This document shows positions 43,940 through 53,050 of a DNA stretch of 64,000 bases, piece by piece (the stretch's first letter is position 1; each line of letters opens with the position of its first letter). A model generated the notes under the pieces. It ran no database searches and was not told the origin of the DNA. It was given only the letters and a program-made list of their open reading frames with translations. A program made the translations under genes and the position numbers. Origin of the DNA: Rhodoferax sp. (GTDB taxonomy: Bacteria; Pseudomonadota; Gammaproteobacteria; Burkholderiales; Burkholderiaceae_C); the NCBI GenBank assembly GCA_013791765.1, contig VMTC01000010.1, positions 1-64,000 of the forward strand. Direction: 5' to 3'.

Positions 43940-45286
43940 AGGCGCGGCGCTGGCTTTGAGGATGCCGCGCACCAGATTGCGGCTGTGGGCACCAAAATTA
44001 CCCATCAATTCAGTGGTGATGCTGTCCAGTCGGGACCGTTTGGCGGCATCCTGCTGGCTGATTTCAGCCAGCAGGTCGATGCCTGATTCCTTGACGCCGA
44101 AATCAAAGGATGGGTCCGTGACATAAGCCAAAGGCAGGGTGTCCACCAGAATGTCGGTAAGCCTGCTGCCAAGGGCCTGCGATTGGCGGCTGACGACATC
44201 GCGTGCATACAGGTCCGACCAGGCCGGGTAGCTGGCGTCCTGGTTGCTGGCGCGCAGTGATTTTTCAATAGGGCTCTCCCGGCGTGCCAGCGCTGCGTTA
44301 AAGATCAGTTGATTCTGGTATTTCTCCAGCGCCAGATGCCGGTTTGACAACAGCACAATCATCTCGTTCTTCATTCGCGGCATTCCGGCCATTGCCAGCA
44401 GGTTGATGCCGATCAGCTTCACGGACGAGTTGCCCGGCGACAAGCTGGCGTGGTAGGGCTGGGTCAGGTCCTGCAAATAGTGCAGCGCCAGCCCGGTGAA
44501 GCGCCAGCCCCAATAAGGGTGACCGGTACGGAAAGCCAGAGCAGCCAGGCTGCTGTACTGGTGGCTGCGCAGCAGGGGAAATGTCCTTTTAATGAAGGGT
44601 GCCGCCATGTAAATGACGCGGTCTTCGTGGAAGAAGCCCATGTGAAACGGGGCCTGCGTGGAGAAGTACAGCGCGGGGTTGCCAAAGGGCAGGGCGCCAA
44701 AGCCATAGGCCTTGCCCCAGTCCGACGGGCTGTCGGCCCACAGGTTGATGTCCAACCCGTAGTCCGGTTCATCGCTGGCCGAGGCCAGCACAGCCAGGGG
44801 CGACACTGGGTCTCCCGCCTTAAGACCGATGAAGCGGTAGGTCGAGTTGGGTTGTTCGGGCAGCGTGTTCACCGATGCATGGGCCAGCAGCATGGCCGCA
44901 TCCGGCGGCGGACCCCACGGGTCAGCTTGCACGTAGAGCGCGAATTTGCTGTTCGGCGCCACCCGCAGGGCCCGCAGAAAAGCCAGGCGCCGGGCCGCGT
45001 CGCTTCGGCTTGGGTCGGCCTTGAACGCCAGGGCAGCCGGGCGCGCAGGATAGACATCGAGCTGGCGCTGTGCCCATGTCTCCTGGCTGGCCAGCAGTGT
45101 CTCGATGGATTTTTCTTGCTCTTTCAGGAAGGCTTCCAGCGGCTGGGCCGTCACCATCGCCGCATTGGCCACCTCGGGCATCTTTTCAAAGGCGCGGTAG
45201 GCGGCGAAGCTGTGGTTGCTCCAGGCGAGGGCTTGACCTGCGGCCAGGCCAAGCGCGGCGGCCAAGACCAAGGCGAATCGCTTCAT
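43919..45286 (-). CDS. Exported PLC/P1-nuclease-like zinc enzyme
   Basis: A 455-residue exported protein. The signal peptide is cut after GQALA, which would leave Trp as the first mature residue (WSNHSF). In phospholipase C and P1 nuclease the N-terminal Trp itself binds zinc. A second match is HYLQDLTQPYHA (about 267-278), the His-Asp-His zinc motif of that superfamily. GGAG lies before the ATG at 45286. The gene follows the FGGY kinase by 43 bp on the same strand. Whether it cuts phospholipids or nucleic acids is not known. Confidence 0.7.
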   Translation of the reverse strand: MKRFALVLAAALGLAAGQALAWSNHSFAAYRAFEKMPEVANAAMVTAQPLEAFLKEQEKSIETLLASQETWAQRQLDVYPARPAALAFKADPSRSDAARRLAFLRALRVAPNSKFALYVQADPWGPPPDAAMLLAHASVNTLPEQPNSTYRFIGLKAGDPVSPLAVLASASDEPDYGLDINLWADSPSDWGKAYGFGALPFGNPALYFSTQAPFHMGFFHEDRVIYMAAPFIKRTFPLLRSHQYSSLAALAFRTGHPYWGWRFTGLALHYLQDLTQPYHASLSPGNSSVKLIGINLLAMAGMPRMKNEMIVLLSNRHLALEKYQNQLIFNAALARRESPIEKSLRASNQDASYPAWSDLYARDVVSRQSQALGSRLTDILVDTLPLAYVTDPSFDFGVKESGIDLLAEISQQDAAKRSRLDSITTELMGNFGAHSRNLVRGILKASAAPSSAPDH

Positions 45287-45329
45287 CTGAGCATCTCCGC
45301 AAAAAAGTTGCTCAATCGTAACAAGGCGC

Positions 45330-46892
45330 TCAGTCCTTTGCGGGATAGCCTGTGATCTCACGAATATCGCGGTACAAGGGCTGCAGCCGCCGGTACATAC
45401 GGCAATAGACCCGGCGGTAGAGCTGGTCATAGGTGCGGGCGTGGGCCGGTTCGGGCTGAAACACCTGACCGATGCGTGTCATTTGACGGATGGCAGTGGC
45501 AAAGTCGGGGTGCAATTTCAAACTGACGGCGGCCAGGATCGCGGCGCCCAGGCCGCTGGTTTCATACAGGTGCGGGCGCTCGCACGGCAAATTGAAAATG
45601 TTGGCGGTGATCTGCATGGCGGCGTCACTTTGCGAGCCGCCACCAGAGACCCGGACCTTGGTGATGCGGGTGCCACCGCGTTTTTCGATGCGCTCCTTGG
45701 CTTCGCGCAGCGCGTAGGCCAGGCCTTCAAGGATGGCGCGGTACAAATGGGCGCGCTTGTGCACATCGCCAAAACCGATGATCGCGCCCTTGGCCTCGGG
45801 GCCGGGCACCTTGATGCCGGGGTTCCAGAACGGTTGCAGCATCAAGCCTTGCGCGCCGGGCGGCACGGCGTTGACCAATTCATCAAACAAACTCTCGGGG
45901 GTGACGCCGCGGGCAAGCGCCATTTGCTGTTCGTGCAAACCAAATTGTTCCTTGAACCAGCTCACCATCCAGAAGCCCCGGGTGATTTGAATCTCGGTGT
46001 TGTAGTGGCCCGGCACTGCGGCTTGGTAGGGCGGGATGAAGCGGGTGGCCTCCAGGTAGCGTGGTGTGGTGGTGTTGATGGTGGCGGTGGTGCCGTAGGA
46101 CAGGCAGGCAATCTCGGGCGTCAGGCAGCCCGCACCGATGACTTCGCAGGCCTTGTCGGCAGCGCCGGCGATGACGGCCAAACCTTCTGGAATGCCGGTG
46201 GCTTGGGCGGCGGCCGCGCTGACCTGCCCAATGCGGGTGCCTGCGGGCACCAGTTCGGGCAACATCGAGGGCTTGATCGGCATCGCCTGCCATTTCCAGT
46301 CGGACGCTGCCGCCCAACAGCCCTTTTTGTAGTCAAACGGGATGTAGCCCACCTGGGAGGCGACCGAGTCGACAAAGCGGCCGGTGAAGCGGTAGTTCAG
46401 GTAGCCCGAGAGCAGCAGGTATTTGTCGGTCTTAGCCCAGAGCTCGGCCTGATGCTGGGCGATCCAGTTGGCCTCGGCCTCTTTTTGAAAGAAACGCACG
46501 GTGTCACGCATGCCGATGACCCGAAACGCCGCATCCCACCACCACTTGAGCTTGGGTGTGATGTCCGCGCGGCGCTGGTCCAGCCAGATGATGGCCGGGC
46601 GCAGTGGCTGGCCTTGCGCGTCCAGCGCGATGGTGGTGGCGCGCTGGGTCGTGATGACCATGCCCGCAATCGCACTCTTGGGCACGCTGGTCTGGGCCCA
46701 GAGTTGCTGACACGCCTGGCACAGGGCCTGCCAGAAGGCCTCGGGCTCGTTCTCCATCCAGCCCGGCTGGGGCGACTGGTAAGTGTCGATCATGACCTGC
46801 GCCTTGTCCACCAGATTGCCGTCCAGGTCAAACAGCAGGGCGCGCACGCTTTGCGTGCCGTTGTCGATGGCCAGCAGGTAGGTTTTGCTCAT
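45330..46892 (-). CDS. FGGY-family carbohydrate kinase
   Basis: A 520-residue sugar/polyol kinase. The N-terminal phosphate-binding segment LLAIDNGTQSVRALLFD, GMVITTQRATTIALD and IIWLDQRR, and the C-terminal ATP-site line VSGGGSQSDAAMQITANIFN, are the family signatures. Sequence alone does not set the substrate, and it is not a close GlpK by its motifs. Its ATG overlaps the end of the glpD-like gene by four bases (ATGA), so they are coupled. The neighbours suggest a glycerol- or alkylglycerol-like substrate. Confidence 0.88.
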   Translation of the reverse strand: MSKTYLLAIDNGTQSVRALLFDLDGNLVDKAQVMIDTYQSPQPGWMENEPEAFWQALCQACQQLWAQTSVPKSAIAGMVITTQRATTIALDAQGQPLRPAIIWLDQRRADITPKLKWWWDAAFRVIGMRDTVRFFQKEAEANWIAQHQAELWAKTDKYLLLSGYLNYRFTGRFVDSVASQVGYIPFDYKKGCWAAASDWKWQAMPIKPSMLPELVPAGTRIGQVSAAAAQATGIPEGLAVIAGAADKACEVIGAGCLTPEIACLSYGTTATINTTTPRYLEATRFIPPYQAAVPGHYNTEIQITRGFWMVSWFKEQFGLHEQQMALARGVTPESLFDELVNAVPPGAQGLMLQPFWNPGIKVPGPEAKGAIIGFGDVHKRAHLYRAILEGLAYALREAKERIEKRGGTRITKVRVSGGGSQSDAAMQITANIFNLPCERPHLYETSGLGAAILAAVSLKLHPDFATAIRQMTRIGQVFQPEPAHARTYDQLYRRVYCRMYRRLQPLYRDIREITGYPAKD

Positions 46893-48487
46893 GGCTTGGT
46901 CGTCTCGGGTTTGATCTGGGGCAGTTGGTAGTGGGCGGCAATCAGCGCGCGGTAACGCTCAATTTCGCTGGTCCAGCGGGCGTCGTCCCAGTCCAGATGC
47001 GGCGCGCACAGCGCGCGAATGCGCGTCAAATGATCCAGAGCGCCGCGCGGCAGCAAAATGCCCAGCCGCGTGCGGCGAAGCAACAGGTCATCCAGATGCA
47101 CGACCGCCTCAAATTGGGCCGCCACGCGCAATTCCAGCCACAGGGTCTGGGTGCCGGCAATGGTCTGCAGCTCGGCCTCAGAGGCCTGCTGGCTCAGTGC
47201 CCCGGCAAGATAACCATAGCGAGCGGCCAGCCGGTGTCGCACCGAGGCGCTCCAGCGCGGATTGAGTGCATCGACCGGGGTGAAGATGAGGGCTTCATCC
47301 TTCGCAAAGGGTCTACCCACATGCGGTGCCGCCAGCGCCAGCGCGTCCTGCGCCATCAGTCGAAACGTCGTGAGCTTGCCCCCGGTCAGCGTGATCAGGC
47401 CTGATTCATCGAGCACCACATGGTCGCGCGCGGCCTGGGACGCAGCCCCTTTGCCATCATCGACGACCGGGCGCACGCCGGCGTAACAGGCGCTGACATC
47501 AAGGGGCTTGAGCGCCGCAGCGGGAAACTGGTCGTTCACCGCGTCGATCAGGTAGTCCACCTCCTGCGGCGTGATGGACGCCTCGACGTCGATATCCGCG
47601 CGGTGATCCAGGTCGGTGGTGCCGATCAGCGTGGCGCCCTCCCACGGGTAGAGGAACACAGGCCGACCGTCTTTGGGGTGCATCAGGCTGATGGCCTGCG
47701 CCACCGGCAGGCGCCAGAACGGCAGCACCAGATGGCTACCGCGCAAGGGGCGCAGCATCGGTTTGCCGCCGACTGCGCCACGCAGCCGGTCGGCCCAGGC
47801 GCCAGTGGCGTTGACCACGGCTTTGGTACGCACTTGATAGGTCTGGCCGGTCAAGCCGTCTTGCACCGTGACGCCGGCGACCCGGCCGGCATTGAGCTGC
47901 AGCCCCTGTGCGGCCACGTAATTGAGCAGGGTGGCGCCGTCGCGCTGCGCCTGCATCAACACCCGCCACACCAGCCGCGCATCGTCGGTCTTGGCATCCT
48001 GAAACACCAGGGCGCCGCGCATCCGGGGCGGGCCCAGGCCCGGCGCCAAGGTCTGCGTGGTGGGTAGATCGGCCCAAAAATGGCTGCGCATCCCGGCCAT
48101 CAGGTCGTAGATCATCAAGCCGGATTGAAACAGCCAGCGGCCCGGCTTGCGTTTGAGGCAATTGGCAAACAAGAAACTCTGCGGCTCAATAAGCTCCGGG
48201 GCTTCCTGCATCAGGCGCTGACGCTCGCGCACCGAGTGCAGGGTGGTCTTGATGTCGCCCTCTTTGAGGTAGCGCAAGCCCCCATGCACTAGCTTGGAGG
48301 AGCGGCTGGACGTGCCCCAGGCAAAGTCACGCTGCTCGATCAGCAGTACTTTCCATCCGCGCCGCGCGGCCTGCTGTGCCACACCGGCGCCACTGATGCC
48401 CCCGCCAATGACCACCAGGTCCCAGATCGGCGCGTCAAGCTGCGCCAGTTTGCCAGCGCGCTCGGCACCGCTTGTTAACTCGCCCAT
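46889..48487 (-). CDS. glpD: FAD-dependent glycerol-3-phosphate dehydrogenase
   Basis: A 532-residue GlpD/GlpA-type flavoprotein. The FAD-binding start DLVVIGGGISGAGVAQQAAR, SSKLVHGGLRYL, ATGAWADRL and TLIGTTDLDH are GlpD signatures. The ending LTGGKLTTFR at about 380 and a C-terminal cap follow. It oxidises sn-glycerol 3-phosphate to dihydroxyacetone phosphate at the inner membrane and passes electrons to quinone. Its start overlaps the end of the upstream AGPS-like gene by 13 bp and its end overlaps the kinase by four. Confidence 0.9.
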   Translation of the reverse strand: MGELTSGAERAGKLAQLDAPIWDLVVIGGGISGAGVAQQAARRGWKVLLIEQRDFAWGTSSRSSKLVHGGLRYLKEGDIKTTLHSVRERQRLMQEAPELIEPQSFLFANCLKRKPGRWLFQSGLMIYDLMAGMRSHFWADLPTTQTLAPGLGPPRMRGALVFQDAKTDDARLVWRVLMQAQRDGATLLNYVAAQGLQLNAGRVAGVTVQDGLTGQTYQVRTKAVVNATGAWADRLRGAVGGKPMLRPLRGSHLVLPFWRLPVAQAISLMHPKDGRPVFLYPWEGATLIGTTDLDHRADIDVEASITPQEVDYLIDAVNDQFPAAALKPLDVSACYAGVRPVVDDGKGAASQAARDHVVLDESGLITLTGGKLTTFRLMAQDALALAAPHVGRPFAKDEALIFTPVDALNPRWSASVRHRLAARYGYLAGALSQQASEAELQTIAGTQTLWLELRVAAQFEAVVHLDDLLLRRTRLGILLPRGALDHLTRIRALCAPHLDWDDARWTSEIERYRALIAAHYQLPQIKPETTKP

Positions 48488-50094
48488 GGCCCGCCGTCCT
48501 GCAGCAGCTTGCCGGGGTTCATGATCTTGTTCGGATCAAAGTGCCGACACAGCTGCGCCAGCGTCGCCATGCCCAGCGGCCCTTTTTCGTCAATCAGATG
48601 ACCGGCGTGGTCGCGCCCGACGCCGTGCTGGTGGCTGACCGTGCCGCCGTGGGCGGCGATGGTGGCCGCCACCGCTGCTTTGAGCTTCTGCCAGCGCTCG
48701 AAGTTGGGCGCAAAGCCGCCTTTTGCTGTCGCCCAGACGAATTGCGAATAAATGCTGCTGCCTTGCGGGTACAGGTGCGACAGATGGGTGAAGGCATGGA
48801 CTCGCTCGCCATACGCTGCAAACACGTCTCGCGCGCTCTGTTCCATGGCCAGCATCAGGGGCTTGACCTGGGGCCAGTCCACCGCGGTCTCAATCGTGTC
48901 GGCGCAGTAACCCAGCTCCCACAGCGTATTGCGCAGGTACGGCCCCTTGAAGCGGTTGGCCGCCCACTTGGCGCCCATGGCGGTGCCGATGTAGACCGCG
49001 CCGTGTCCGGCCAGCAAGCGCCGGGCCTCGCGCAGGGCGTGGCGGGCGGTGCGGGTGTCGGCGCTCACTCCCAGCATCAGCATGCACTTGCCATCGCTGC
49101 AGCCGCGCCAGGATAAATAGCGCTGCAGCCAGCCGATCAGCCGTGCATGGCCCGCCAGCGTGAGGTTGGTTTCGGTCTCGATGCCGTTGGACAGGCGCAG
49201 CAGGCTCAAGGGCAGCTTGCGCTGCACCAGCGCGCGCACGCCCGCCTCGGCGGTGTCCCAATCGGGGAAGAACAGCGCGTGAAAACTCTCGTGCTCGGGC
49301 AGCGGTGACACCCGCAGCGTGGCCTCGGTCAGGATGCCAAAGCGGCCTTCCGAACCCAGCACCAGCTCGCGCAGGTCCGGCCCAGCGCTGGCCGCAGGCA
49401 CCGTCGGAATGCTCAGTGTGCCCACCGGCGCCTCCAGCCGCCCGCCCGCAAACAATTGTTCAATGCGTCCATAGCGCAGCGACTGCTGGCCGCTGGAGCG
49501 CGTCACCACCCAGCCGCCCACAGTGGAGTATTCGAAGGACTGCGGAAAATGCCCCAGCGTGTAACCCTGCGCGCGCAGTTGCGCCTCCACCAGCGGCCCC
49601 GGCGTGCCGGCCTCAAAGCTTGCCAGCTGGCTGGGCTTGTCCAGGTGCAGCAGGCGGTTCATGCGTCCCAGGTTGATCGATAGGATCGGCCGCTCACTGA
49701 TGGGGCAGTCCAGGTGCCCGGCGACGCTGGTGCCGCCGGCAAACGGGATCACGACCCAGTCATTGGCGTTGGCCAGGTCCAGCAACTCGCGCACCTGTTC
49801 TGTCGACTCTGGAAAAGCGACACCATCGGGCACCGGGGGCAGGGCGCCAAAGCGTTTGCGGATCCAATCGGCAAAGCTCTCGCCCAGCGCCATGGCAAAG
49901 CGGGTGTCGGCGTCGCTTTGAATCGACGGGTGTGCGCCGGTCAAGCGCGAAGCGGGGACTTGAGCCAGCATGGCCTCGCGCGTGGCGTCAAGCCCCGGCA
50001 GTCCCGGCCCCAGGCGCGCGTTCATCATGGCGCGCGCGGCCTCGCTCAAGTCCATCGAGGTCGCATCGTCGCCCCAGCCATTCCATCGTCGCAT
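48475..50094 (-). CDS. Alkyl-DHAP synthase-like FAD-binding oxidase
   Basis: A 539-residue flavoprotein of the PCMH/vanillyl-alcohol oxidase type. The N-terminus MRRWNGWGDD, the FAD-binding VVIPFAGGTSVAGHL, and TLGHFPQSFEYSTVGGWVVT and SHQHGVGRDH resemble alkyldihydroxyacetone-phosphate synthase (AGPS), which swaps the acyl group of acyl-DHAP for a fatty alcohol. Bacterial homologues mostly have unknown roles, and a D-lactate-dehydrogenase-like activity is the other option. AAGGAG precedes ATG at 50094. It heads an apparent operon with glpD, the kinase and the PLC-like gene. Confidence 0.8.
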   Translation of the reverse strand: MRRWNGWGDDATSMDLSEAARAMMNARLGPGLPGLDATREAMLAQVPASRLTGAHPSIQSDADTRFAMALGESFADWIRKRFGALPPVPDGVAFPESTEQVRELLDLANANDWVVIPFAGGTSVAGHLDCPISERPILSINLGRMNRLLHLDKPSQLASFEAGTPGPLVEAQLRAQGYTLGHFPQSFEYSTVGGWVVTRSSGQQSLRYGRIEQLFAGGRLEAPVGTLSIPTVPAASAGPDLRELVLGSEGRFGILTEATLRVSPLPEHESFHALFFPDWDTAEAGVRALVQRKLPLSLLRLSNGIETETNLTLAGHARLIGWLQRYLSWRGCSDGKCMLMLGVSADTRTARHALREARRLLAGHGAVYIGTAMGAKWAANRFKGPYLRNTLWELGYCADTIETAVDWPQVKPLMLAMEQSARDVFAAYGERVHAFTHLSHLYPQGSSIYSQFVWATAKGGFAPNFERWQKLKAAVAATIAAHGGTVSHQHGVGRDHAGHLIDEKGPLGMATLAQLCRHFDPNKIMNPGKLLQDGGPWAS

Positions 50095-50343
50095 GCCTTG
50101 CTCCTTGTTGCACCACATTGAAGCGCACTGTAGGGCAAAGCGGTTCAAAGGTCATTTCGCGATGCTGCCAATTGATTGTGCTATCGCGCCAGAGTGGCAA
50201 GCCCCTGCTTCATTAGTTATGAGTATTTAAAGACTCTGGCCCGCATGGTGTATGCGCAGGCAGCTACTCATTTTGATATTTCTGCATCAGCTTCCAAGGC
50301 GCAAAGGCGGGCCCAGCCACAGTGCCAGAGCCGCCCCGCTATC

Positions 50344-51396
50344 ATGGCGCCGATGCCCTCGATTGATTGTTCAGATGCGCCACGCGCCACCCCCACAGCC
50401 ACTGCACGCGTGGTTGCGCCCTATGCGCACACGCTGTGGGACGCGGCGCTCGGTGCCGGGCTTGACGAGGCGCAGCTGCAGGCGACCCTCGGGCGCGTTG
50501 CCATTGGCGATGACGATCTACCGGTTACCACCTACCTGACGCTGCTGCAGGCGGCCTGCGCCCACGCCGGGCCGCGGTTTGGCTGGCATCTTGGGCAGTG
50601 TGTCAAACCCACGAGCTATGGCGTCAACGGCATCTTGCTGCTGGCGTGTCCGACCCTGGGCGAGGCGCTGCAGCAGGTGCTGCGGTTTGAGTCGCTGGTG
50701 CACGACCTGGGCCGCTCCAGCTTCAGCCGGGAAGGTGACCGTGTGGTTTACGCCTGGCGCAATGACTGCGCAGACCATCGGGCTGCGGGCGCACTGGCCC
50801 TGTCGGTGTTCGCGGGCATTCAGACCTGTGCGCAGTGGCTGGTCGGCAAGCCGCTGGGTGACTTTGAAATGGCGTTCGCGCATTGCACCGACGCCGCGAC
50901 GGCTGCGCACATTGCACAGTCCAGCGGCGCGCAGGTGCGTTGGGGCGCGTCCGAGAACCGGGCTATTTTCCCGGCCTCGGTTCTGGACTGGCCAATCCCG
51001 CAGGCTAACAAGGCTTTGTTGCCTCTCTTGCAGCAGCACGCCGAGGCCTTGCTTCTGGCGCGTTATCCGCAGGAGGTTGGCATCGTGGCCCAGGTGCGTC
51101 AAAGTATGTCGGCCCGTCTTGGGCGCGGGCCCGTCAGACTCGCCGACGTCGCCTCGGACCTGCACCTGTCAACCCGTAGCCTGCAGCGTCATTTGGCGCA
51201 GGCCGGCGTGGCTTACCAGACGCTGCTCGACAGCAGCCGCCATGCCTTGGCCCGCCACTACCTGAGCAGCACGGCCATGTCGGTGGCCGAGGTGGGCTAT
51301 TTGCTGGGCTTTCAGGACACGCCGGCCTTTCATCACGCCTTCAAGAGCTGGCAGGGGCAAGGGCCGGGGCAGTACCGCGCCTCAGTTTGCCCCTAA
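50344..51396 (+). CDS. AraC-family regulator with an arabinose-binding-like N-terminal domain
   Basis: A 350-residue regulator. The N-terminal domain (about 25-210) fits the PF12625-type ligand domain (SYGVNGILLLACPTLGEALQ, HDLGRSSFSREGD). The C-terminal AraC DNA-binding domain has two helix-turn-helix parts (RLADVASDLHLSTRSLQRHL and MSVAEVGYLLGFQDTPAFHHAFKSW). It is divergent from the AGPS-like/glpD cluster with a 250-bp gap, so it probably controls that cluster. The ATG at 50344 was chosen as the first with a normal N-terminus. Confidence 0.85.
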   Translation: MAPMPSIDCSDAPRATPTATARVVAPYAHTLWDAALGAGLDEAQLQATLGRVAIGDDDLPVTTYLTLLQAACAHAGPRFGWHLGQCVKPTSYGVNGILLLACPTLGEALQQVLRFESLVHDLGRSSFSREGDRVVYAWRNDCADHRAAGALALSVFAGIQTCAQWLVGKPLGDFEMAFAHCTDAATAAHIAQSSGAQVRWGASENRAIFPASVLDWPIPQANKALLPLLQQHAEALLLARYPQEVGIVAQVRQSMSARLGRGPVRLADVASDLHLSTRSLQRHLAQAGVAYQTLLDSSRHALARHYLSSTAMSVAEVGYLLGFQDTPAFHHAFKSWQGQGPGQYRASVCP

Positions 51397-51404
51397 ATTT
51401 ATAT

Positions 51405-51453
51405 AAAATTGGCTTCTAGCCCACGTGGAATATAGGTTTGTAGCTATTAAAAC
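51405..51453 (-). repeat. Copy 7 of the dispersed repeat
   Basis: On the plus strand AAAATTGGCTTCTAGCCCAC followed by GTGGAATATAGG and TAGCTATT. It shares the core TCTAGCCCACGTGGA with copy 8 and the same direction. The two lie either side of the isochorismatase-like gene. Confidence 0.75.
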
Positions 51454-51671
51454 GATAATAGCAATGTACTCAGATGCGTTTGCGATGGCTTGCCATCAGG
51501 GTTCACGCTTGCGTCTCCCATGCAACAAAAATGTAATGGCCTGGTTCAAGCTTCTCGCACATCTGCAACTGGAGTCACGCAAAGCGTATGCCCACGGGTC
51601 TGTCAGCGCCGCACTTGCGCCTGGATTGGCCCGTGCCCGACAATGCCCCCCTTATTGAAGGAAAAATCCCC

Positions 51672-52274
51672 ATGTTGCTAGATACCGCCCAATCCCAACT
51701 CGTGCTGGTCGATTACCAAGCGCGCCTGATGCCCGCCATTTTTGAAGCCCCGCTGGTGCTGGGCAACGCGCTGCGCCTGGCGCAAATTGCGCATTTGCTG
51801 GAGGTCCCGGTCTGGGGCACCGAACAGAATCCGTCCAAATTGGGTGAGAACCCACCCGAATTGCGTGCGCTGTGCGCGCAGACCTTGAGCAAAATGCACT
51901 TCAGTGGGGTGGAAGAGGGCTTGGGCGAGTGGCTGCGGCCCCCGGCAAAGCCAGTGGCAGGCAACGCACGCAGCCTGCCCAAGCATCTGCAAAAGCCAGC
52001 GGGCAACCCCGCCGAGCGCAACACCATCGTGATTGCCGGTTGCGAAGCCCACGTCTGTCTGCTGCAGACCGCGCTGCATTTGCTCGAAGACGAGTTTGAG
52101 GTCTGGGTGGTGACCGACGCCTGCGGCTCGCGCACCGAGCGCAACCGCGACGCCGCCTTTGACCGGCTGGCCGGCGCTGGCGCGGAGTTGGTCACGACCG
52201 AGATGGTGGCGTTTGAGTGGCTGCGCAGCGCCGAGCATGCGCACTTCAAAGCCGTGCAAAATTTGATAAAATAG
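51672..52274 (+). CDS. Isochorismatase-like cysteine hydrolase
   Basis: A 200-residue YcaC/isochorismatase-family hydrolase. Asp of the catalytic set is in LVLVDYQARLMPAI near residue 14, and the nucleophile Cys is in AGCEAHVCLLQTALHLL. It is close to the group of small amidohydrolases of unknown substrate. GAAGGAAAAA precedes the ATG at 51672. Its last codons run into the dispersed repeat at 52268. Confidence 0.85.
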   Translation: MLLDTAQSQLVLVDYQARLMPAIFEAPLVLGNALRLAQIAHLLEVPVWGTEQNPSKLGENPPELRALCAQTLSKMHFSGVEEGLGEWLRPPAKPVAGNARSLPKHLQKPAGNPAERNTIVIAGCEAHVCLLQTALHLLEDEFEVWVVTDACGSRTERNRDAAFDRLAGAGAELVTTEMVAFEWLRSAEHAHFKAVQNLIK

Positions 52275-52316
52275 GGCTCTAGCCCACGTGGATATTAGGT
52301 TAGCAGCTATTGATTT
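52268..52316 (-). repeat. Copy 8 of the dispersed repeat
   Basis: Plus strand AAAATAGGGCTCTAGCCCAC, then GTGGATATTAGG and AGCAGCTATTGATTT. It starts inside the last codons of the isochorismatase-like gene and fills the gap before the convergent ABC ATPase gene. It is one of the cleanest copies. Confidence 0.75.
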
Positions 52317-52348
52317 GATATTAGTTGCAAAACGACCTCTGGAGCGAG

Positions 52349-53038
52349 TCAACTGGTCTGCGCCAGCAACTGCCCGTCTTCAATCTGAATTTGTCGCTGG
52401 CAACGCGCTGCCAACCGGGCGTCATGCGTCACGATCAGGCAGGCCGAGTGCTGCTGCTGGTTGACGGCTTGCAACAATTCAAAGATGTCGTTGGCACTGT
52501 GGCTGTCGAGGTTGCCAGTCGGTTCATCGGCTAGGATCAGCCGGGGCGACAAGCTCAGCGCCCGCGCGATCGCCACGCGCTGTTGCATACCGCCCGAGAG
52601 TTGCGCCGGGCGTTTGTAGGCCGCGTCTTTTAAGCCGACCTGATCGAGCAGGCGCAGGGCCTGGTCTTGCGCCTTTGCCGTGGGCCAGTTGGCGTCGATG
52701 ATCGACGGCATCATCACGTTTTCCAGCGCGGTGAAGCCTGGCAGCAGATGGTGAAACTGAAAAATGAAACCAATGCTGCGCCCGCGCAAGGTGGTGATGG
52801 TTGCGTCATCGAGGTCGGCGGTGTCGCGGCCATCAATCAGCAACTGGCCGCCGCTGGCGCGCTCCAGCAAACCAATGATGTTGAGCAGGGTGCTTTTGCC
52901 CGAACCCGACGGTCCCGTGAGCGCTGCGAACTCGCCGCCTGATATCTTCAGATCGATGCCATGCAGCACCTCGGCTTCAACCGGTGTGCCTTCGCCATAG
53001 CGCTTGCGAATCTGCTTGAGTTCAACAATGGTGTCCAT
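52349..53038 (-). CDS. LolD/MacB-type ABC transporter ATP-binding protein
   Basis: A 229-residue ABC ATPase. Walker A is TGPSGSGKSTLLNIIG, the signature is QLSGGMQQRVAIARAL, Walker B is RLILADEPTGNLD, and the H loop is VTHDARLA. It belongs to the MacB/LolD group. It starts 12 bp after the permease gene, which starts 7 bp after the adaptor, so the three form one operon: adaptor, permease, ATPase. Confidence 0.92.
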   Translation of the reverse strand: MDTIVELKQIRKRYGEGTPVEAEVLHGIDLKISGGEFAALTGPSGSGKSTLLNIIGLLERASGGQLLIDGRDTADLDDATITTLRGRSIGFIFQFHHLLPGFTALENVMMPSIIDANWPTAKAQDQALRLLDQVGLKDAAYKRPAQLSGGMQQRVAIARALSLSPRLILADEPTGNLDSHSANDIFELLQAVNQQQHSACLIVTHDARLAARCQRQIQIEDGQLLAQTS

Positions 53039-53050
53039 GTTGCTTGCGGT

